DNA from: Actinomycetota bacterium
GTDB lineage: Bacteria > Actinomycetota > Thermoleophilia > Miltoncostaeales > Miltoncostaeaceae
Assembly: GCA_947451735.1 (NCBI GenBank)
Contig: CANGAY010000027.1
Coordinates: forward strand, 1-7,514
DNA length: 7,514 bases
Direction: 5' to 3'
In this document: one piece after another, positions 1-4,795 of the stretch
How positions within the stretch are numbered: position 1 is the first letter of the stretch
How the letters are laid out: every line of letters starts with the position of its first letter
Position numbers and translations under genes: made by a program
The notes under the pieces: generated by a model
The model's input: only the letters and a program-made list of their open reading frames with translations
Database searches by the model: none
What the model was told of the DNA's origin: nothing

Positions 1-837
1 ACCGCCGAGCCGACCGCGCAGTTCGAGGCACCGACCGCGGCCACACCGCCGCCGGTGCCGCCCACGTCGCGGCCGGCGCCCACGGCGCCGCGCGAGGGCG
101 CCGCACGCGCCCGCGTGGCCACGCTGGTGGCCGTTGCCGCGGTGGCCGGAGCGGTGGGTGGAGGCGTGACGGCGTCGCTGATCGGTGGCAACGACACGCA
201 GTCGGCAGCACCCGTCGCCAGCAGCGGGCAGGCCACGCCCACGGCGTCGGCGGCCGACGCGGCCACCATGCCGCTGCAGGACGCCATCGCCAGCGTCAAG
301 CCGTCGGTGGTGCAGGTGCGCACGGCGGAGGGTCAGGGCAGCGGCGTGGTCATGCAGTCGCGCGGCCTGGTGATCACCAACAACCACGTGGCCGGCGCCA
401 AGGGCGGCAAGGTCACCATCGTCACCGCCGACAACCGCGAGGTGCCGGCCGACGTGGTGTTCAGCGATCCGCAGCACGACCTCGACGTGCTCAAGCCGTC
501 GGGCGCTGTGGGTGCGGGTGCCGCCCTGGCCGCCGAGCCCGACGCCGCGCTCCGCGCGGGCGACACCGTGTTCGCCATCGGCAGCCCGTTCGGCCTCATG
601 AACACCGTCACGGTGGGAGTGGTGAGCGCGGTGGGCCGTAAGGGCGACTCGGGTCAGTCGATGATTCAGACCGACGCGCCGATCAACCCCGGCAACTCGG
701 GCGGGGGTCTCTTCGACCTGCGCGGCCGCCTCGTCGGCATTCCCACATCAATCAACAGCCCGGTGCCCGGCAACGTGGGCATCGGCTTCGCGGTCACAAG
801 CGCCCAGGTGCAGGCCGCCCTGGAGTCAGTCAAGTGA
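1..837 (+). CDS. HtrA-like membrane-anchored serine protease without PDZ domain (5' end missing)
   Basis: This is a trypsin-like serine endopeptidase of the HtrA/DegP (S1C) class, expected to act outside the cytoplasmic membrane on misfolded or envelope proteins. The frame is open to the window edge, so the start is missing. The GTG at 55 has no ribosome binding site and lies inside a Pro/Thr/Ala-rich stretch typical of the cytoplasmic end of actinobacterial HtrA proteins. One hydrophobic segment (about nt 115-183) should anchor the protein, followed by a Ser/Ala/Thr linker. The triad is visible: His in TNNHV (nt 385-387), Asp in HDLDVL (nt 478-480) and Ser in GNSGG (nt 697-699). The frame ends in two consecutive TGA codons directly after the protease fold (GIGFAV, then about 15 residues), so the usual C-terminal PDZ domain is absent. 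The next gene begins at once, suggesting cotranscription with the MoxR module. The family call is firm; the substrate is unknown. Confidence 0.93.
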   Translation, partial: TAEPTAQFEAPTAATPPPVPPTSRPAPTAPREGAARARVATLVAVAAVAGAVGGGVTASLIGGNDTQSAAPVASSGQATPTASAADAATMPLQDAIASVKPSVVQVRTAEGQGSGVVMQSRGLVITNNHVAGAKGGKVTIVTADNREVPADVVFSDPQHDLDVLKPSGAVGAGAALAAEPDAALRAGDTVFAIGSPFGLMNTVTVGVVSAVGRKGDSGQSMIQTDAPINPGNSGGGLFDLRGRLVGIPTSINSPVPGNVGIGFAVTSAQVQAALESVK

Positions 838-846
838 TGAACGAGC

Positions 847-852
847 AAGGAG
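847..852 (+). promoter_or_regulatory. Shine-Dalgarno site for the MoxR gene
   Basis: AAGGAG lies 8 bases before the GTG at 861, which is close to ideal. It favours 861 over the in-frame GTG at 834 that overlaps the protease stop. The 834 start has only a weaker GGAG at 822-825, also 8 bases away, so it cannot be excluded. Confidence 0.7.
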
Positions 853-860
853 CAGCATCA

Positions 861-1854
<994 letters not shown>

Positions 1855-1877
<23 letters not shown>

Positions 1878-2754
1878 CGCACTGCTCCGCCGCGTCGAGG
1901 TACGCGTCGGACGCCGGCTCGATGGCCTGTTGCAGGGCGAGCGCCAGGGGCGCCGGCCCGGCCCGGGCGGCGAGTCGTCGCTCACCCGTGCCTATGAGCC
2001 GGGTGACGACGTGCGCTGGATCGACTGGCCGCTCACCGCACGGTCGCCCGAGGCGATGGTGCGCGTGCCCGAGCTCGAGCCCGTGCTCACCGCATGGGCA
2101 CTCGTTGATCTGTCGCCCTCGATGGTGTTCGGCACCCACGGGGGCACAAAGGTCGGTCAGGCCCGAGAGGTCCTGGCCGCGTTGGGCGCGGTGCTGAGGC
2201 GGAGGGGGGACCGCCTCGGCATCGCGGCCACAATATCAGGTGGGCTCGACCTGCTGCGGCCGCCGCGTGGCGACCGCCGCGGGCTGGTGAGTGGCATCGC
2301 CGCGCTCGACGCCATGCAGCCGCAGCCGGCGGTGGGTCGCAGCGATCTGGCGCACGCCGTCACGCTGCTCGGCCGCGTGGCCCGACACCGCGGCCTCATC
2401 ACCATTCTCAGCGACATGCCGTGGTCGCCGGGGCTCGAGCGGGCCATCGGTGGCCTGGGCCGCCGGCACGACGTGATCATCTGCGAGATCCGCGACCGCC
2501 GTGAGCGCGAGATGCCCGAGGTGGGCACCATCCCGCTGCGCGACGTGGAGACCGGACGCACCCTGCTGGTTGACACCAGCGACCCGGCGTTCCAGCAGCG
2601 GTTCCGCCAGGCGGTGGCCGATGCCGAGACCCGTCGCCGCGGCATGATCGCCCGCACCGGTGCGCGCTACGTGCGCATCGAGCCCGGCACCGACTGGATT
2701 CTCGACCTGGCGCGCTCGCTCGGCAGTGGGCAGCGCAGGAGGCTCGCATCGTGA
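1855..2754 (+). CDS. DUF58 domain-containing protein (MoxR partner)
   Basis: This 299-residue protein of the DUF58 family is usually encoded directly after moxR and is thought to work with the ATPase; its biochemical role is not established. The hallmark YEPGDDVRWIDW lies at residues 47-58 and is followed by the TAR element. A VWA-like fold follows, with a DxSxS motif (DLSPS, Asp 85), a possible central metal-site segment GRSDLA near 162-167 and a later Asp in ILSDMP at 187. There is no signal peptide or membrane segment, so this is the short cytoplasmic form rather than the longer DUF58 type with N-terminal membrane helices. The GTG at 1855 lies inside the moxR 3' end, with AAGG (1842-1845) and GGAG (1847-1850) upstream. 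The 23-base overlap implies coupled translation. The stop overlaps the next GTG by four bases. The C-terminus is Arg-rich. Confidence 0.93.
2737..2742 (+). promoter_or_regulatory. Strong Shine-Dalgarno site for the first VWA gene
   Basis: A full AGGAGG sits inside the end of the DUF58 gene, 8 bases before the GTG at 2751. It fixes that GTG as the start of the first VWA gene despite the four-base overlap (GTGA, 2751-2754) with the DUF58 stop. Confidence 0.8.
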
Positions 2755-3692
2755 GCTTCATGCAGCCATGGGTGCTGTTGCTGCTCATCCCGCTGGCCGC
2801 GGGTGTGGCGTGGTGGATCATGCGCGAGCGCCGGGGCACCGGCCGTGCCGCAATCCCATTTGCCGACCTCGACCTGGTGGCAATCGCCATGCCGCAGCGC
2901 CGCCGTTGGGTGAAGTGGCTGCCGGGCACCCTGCTGGTGCTCGCTCTCACCGGGTTCACCGTGGCGCTTGCCCGCCCGCAGGCCGTTACCGACGTGCCGC
3001 GCGATCAGGGCAGCATCATGCTGGCCGTTGACGTGTCGGGATCCATGGCGTCGGACGATGTGTCGCCGTACCGCCTGCGTGCTGCGCAGGACGCCGCCAT
3101 CCGCTTTGCCCAGAAGGTGCCGCGCCAGTTCCAGGTGGGCCTTGTGGCCTTCAACGGCCAGGCCAACGTGCTGCTGCCGCCGAGCACTGACCGTGACGCT
3201 TTCAAGCGTGCGGTTGACTCGCTGGTGGCCGATGGCGCAACCGCCAGTGGTGAGGCCATCATCTCGTCGCTCGACGCCCTGCGTTCGACGCAGCCCCAGA
3301 ACACCGGCAAGCTGCAGGAGGCGCGAATCCTGCTGCTTTCCGACGGCGCCAACACCGTGGGCACCATGCCCCAGGACGCCGCGCAGCAGGCCAAGGACGC
3401 CGGCGTGCCCGTGTACACCGTGGCGCTCGGCACGCCCGACGGCCAGCTGCCCGATGGCCGCCGCGTGCCGCCCGACCCCGAGTCGCTCGCGGCAGTGGCC
3501 GAGATCAGCGGTGGCCAGGCCTTTGAAAGCCAGGACGCCGACTCGCTGAGCCAGGTGTACGACAACCTGGGCACCTTCCTCGGCACCCGTCAGGTGATGG
3601 GCGAGGTGTCATCGTGGCCCGCGGGCATCGCCGCCCTGCTGCTGATCCTCGCCGGCATCGCCGCCTGGCGCTTCAGCCCGAGGCTGCCATGA
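2751..3692 (+). CDS. Membrane-anchored VWA domain protein, BatA/BatB type (first copy)
   Basis: This 313-residue protein has the BatA/BatB layout: two N-terminal membrane helices (about residues 6-24 and 57-74), a VWA domain and a C-terminal helix (about 290-308). The loop between the first two helices is rich in Arg/Lys (RERRGTGR, RRRWVK), so by the positive-inside rule the VWA domain should face outward. The metal-ion-dependent adhesion site looks complete: DVSGS (Asp 94, Ser 96, Ser 98), Thr 164 in DGAT and Asp 198 in LLSDGA. The ARPQ element between the second helix and the VWA domain is typical of the family. The start is fixed by AGGAGG, and the stop overlaps the next ATG by four bases. 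VWA proteins next to MoxR/DUF58 are presumed partners or clients of the ATPase. The aerotolerance role comes from Bacteroides Bat proteins and is not shown here. Confidence 0.93.
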   Translation: MSFMQPWVLLLLIPLAAGVAWWIMRERRGTGRAAIPFADLDLVAIAMPQRRRWVKWLPGTLLVLALTGFTVALARPQAVTDVPRDQGSIMLAVDVSGSMASDDVSPYRLRAAQDAAIRFAQKVPRQFQVGLVAFNGQANVLLPPSTDRDAFKRAVDSLVADGATASGEAIISSLDALRSTQPQNTGKLQEARILLLSDGANTVGTMPQDAAQQAKDAGVPVYTVALGTPDGQLPDGRRVPPDPESLAAVAEISGGQAFESQDADSLSQVYDNLGTFLGTRQVMGEVSSWPAGIAALLLILAGIAAWRFSPRLP

Positions 3693-4681
3693 CGTTCCTC
3701 GACCCCATGTGGCTGTGGACCCTGCTGGTGATCCCCGTGCTGGTGGTCATCGCCGTGCGGTGGGAGCGCGACCGCGCCAAGGCGGGCCAGGCATTTGCCG
3801 ATCCGTCGGTAATGGCGATCGGCAGCGACGCCAAGGCCCGGCGCCTGCGTCGCATTGCCCTTGCGCTCGGCCTGCTGGCGGTCGCCATGGGCCCCATCGC
3901 GCTTGCGCGTCCGGCATTCAGCACGGTCGAGGACCAGCGCCACGGGGCTGTGGTGCTCGAGATCGACACCTCGAAGAGCATGCAGAAGACCGACTTGCAG
4001 CCCAACCGTCTTGATGCGGCGAAGGCCGCCGCCAACCAGTTCCTCGACTCCGCCCCTGAAGAGGTGCAGGTGGGGTTGGTCACGTTCAATGACCGCGCCG
4101 TTGTGCAGGTGGCGCCCACGCTCGACCGTCAGGCTGTGCGGAGCGCCCTCGACCGCCTTGAGGTGAAGGAGGGCACCGCCCTCGGCGACGCCGTGGTGGC
4201 CGGAATCGGCTCACTCTCCGGCGCCGGTGCGCTGAGCCCCGTGCCTGCCACGTCGCAGCAGTCGGCGGGCCGCATCCTGATTCTCACCGATGGCGCCGGA
4301 AACGTGGGCACCACCACCGACGACGCCATCGCCCGTGCACAGGCCGTGAAGGTGCCGCTCTACACCGTGATGCTGGGCAACGACGCCGGTCGCCCCGACC
4401 GTCCGCCGCCCGCGGAGACCCTGGCTGGCATGGCGACGCAAACCGGTGGTGTGTTTGCGCAGACCACGTCCACGGCCGACCTCACCAGCATCTTCAAGGA
4501 CCTGGGTGGGGCACTCACCAAGGTGCCCACGGTGACCGAACTGGCATGGGTGGCGTCGCTGCTGGCGCTGCTGCTGCTGGGCGGGGCCGGGCTGTTGATG
4601 GGCGCTGCCCGTCGCAGGCCCATCGCCACGGGTCCCGGGGCCGGCCCCGCTGGGCTGCCGCCGCTCGCTCCGCCGCGCTAG
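3689..4681 (+). CDS. Membrane-anchored VWA domain protein, BatA/BatB type (second copy)
   Basis: This 330-residue protein is a paralogue of its upstream neighbour with the same order: helices at about 6-23 and 56-73, a VWA domain, and a C-terminal helix at about 285-305. Unlike the first copy it ends in a Pro/Gly-rich tail of about 25 residues after an RRRP stop-transfer sequence. The metal site is retained: DTSKS (Asp 93, Ser 95, Ser 97), Thr 163 in EGTALGD and Asp 201 in LTDGAG. The ATG at 3689 overlaps the previous stop as ATGA, has GAGG at 3680-3683, and gives the family-typical opening MTFLDPMWLW. An in-frame GTG at 3614 would add 25 residues from inside the neighbour and is not credible. 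The ARPA element after helix 2 matches ARPQ in the first copy. It closes the operon and a hairpin follows six bases later. Its specific role is unknown. Confidence 0.92.
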   Translation: MTFLDPMWLWTLLVIPVLVVIAVRWERDRAKAGQAFADPSVMAIGSDAKARRLRRIALALGLLAVAMGPIALARPAFSTVEDQRHGAVVLEIDTSKSMQKTDLQPNRLDAAKAAANQFLDSAPEEVQVGLVTFNDRAVVQVAPTLDRQAVRSALDRLEVKEGTALGDAVVAGIGSLSGAGALSPVPATSQQSAGRILILTDGAGNVGTTTDDAIARAQAVKVPLYTVMLGNDAGRPDRPPPAETLAGMATQTGGVFAQTTSTADLTSIFKDLGGALTKVPTVTELAWVASLLALLLLGGAGLLMGAARRRPIATGPGAGPAGLPPLAPPR

Positions 4682-4686
4682 GGCTT

Positions 4687-4727
4687 TCCCCACAATCCGG
4701 TTGCGCCGGAACATCGGATGGTGGGGA
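4687..4727 (+). terminator. Imperfect hairpin after the operon, probable terminator
   Basis: TCCCCAC (4687-4693) pairs with GTGGGGA (4721-4727). After one A-G mismatch, ATCCG (4695-4699) pairs with CGGAT (4715-4719) around a 15-base loop, giving 12 pairs. A competing small hairpin (TCCGG 4696-4700 with CCGGA 4706-4710) can form inside it. It starts five bases after the last VWA stop codon. No T-run follows; the downstream bases are C-rich. It could therefore be a U-less terminator, as often proposed for high-GC actinobacteria, or an mRNA 3'-end stabiliser. Confidence 0.5.
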
Positions 4728-4755
4728 TAACCCCCGCATTCCCCCTGAAGCGATG

Positions 4756-4785
4756 TTGTATCCGGCGGGGCCTCCGCGCTAGGTT
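4756..4785 (+). promoter_or_regulatory. Candidate sigma-70 promoter for the secreted protein gene
   Basis: TTGTAT (4756-4761) and TAGGTT (4780-4785) are separated by 18 bases. The -10 box fits the actinobacterial TANNNT pattern and the -35 box keeps the leading TTG. A start point 6-8 bases past the -10 would fall at about 4791-4793, just before the ATG at 4796, implying a near-leaderless mRNA. That would fit the lack of a Shine-Dalgarno site there. Short motifs of this kind occur by chance, so confidence is limited. Confidence 0.35.
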
Positions 4786-4795
4786 CACACTGCGC

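Noticed and set aside
55..57. GTG at 55 as the true start of the protease
   Set aside because: The frame is open upstream to base 1 with the same Pro/Thr/Ala-rich composition, and there is no ribosome site. A start outside the window is more likely.
2157..2657. A 166-codon minus-strand open frame within the DUF58 gene
   Set aside because: It is a Ser/Arg/Pro-rich shadow frame in GC-rich DNA, fully inside a recognised gene.
3614..3691. An upstream in-frame GTG that would extend the second VWA protein by 25 residues
   Set aside because: It lies well inside the first VWA gene and would add an Arg/Pro-rich stretch before the typical BatA-like opening. ATG 3689 with its four-base overlap and GAGG is better.
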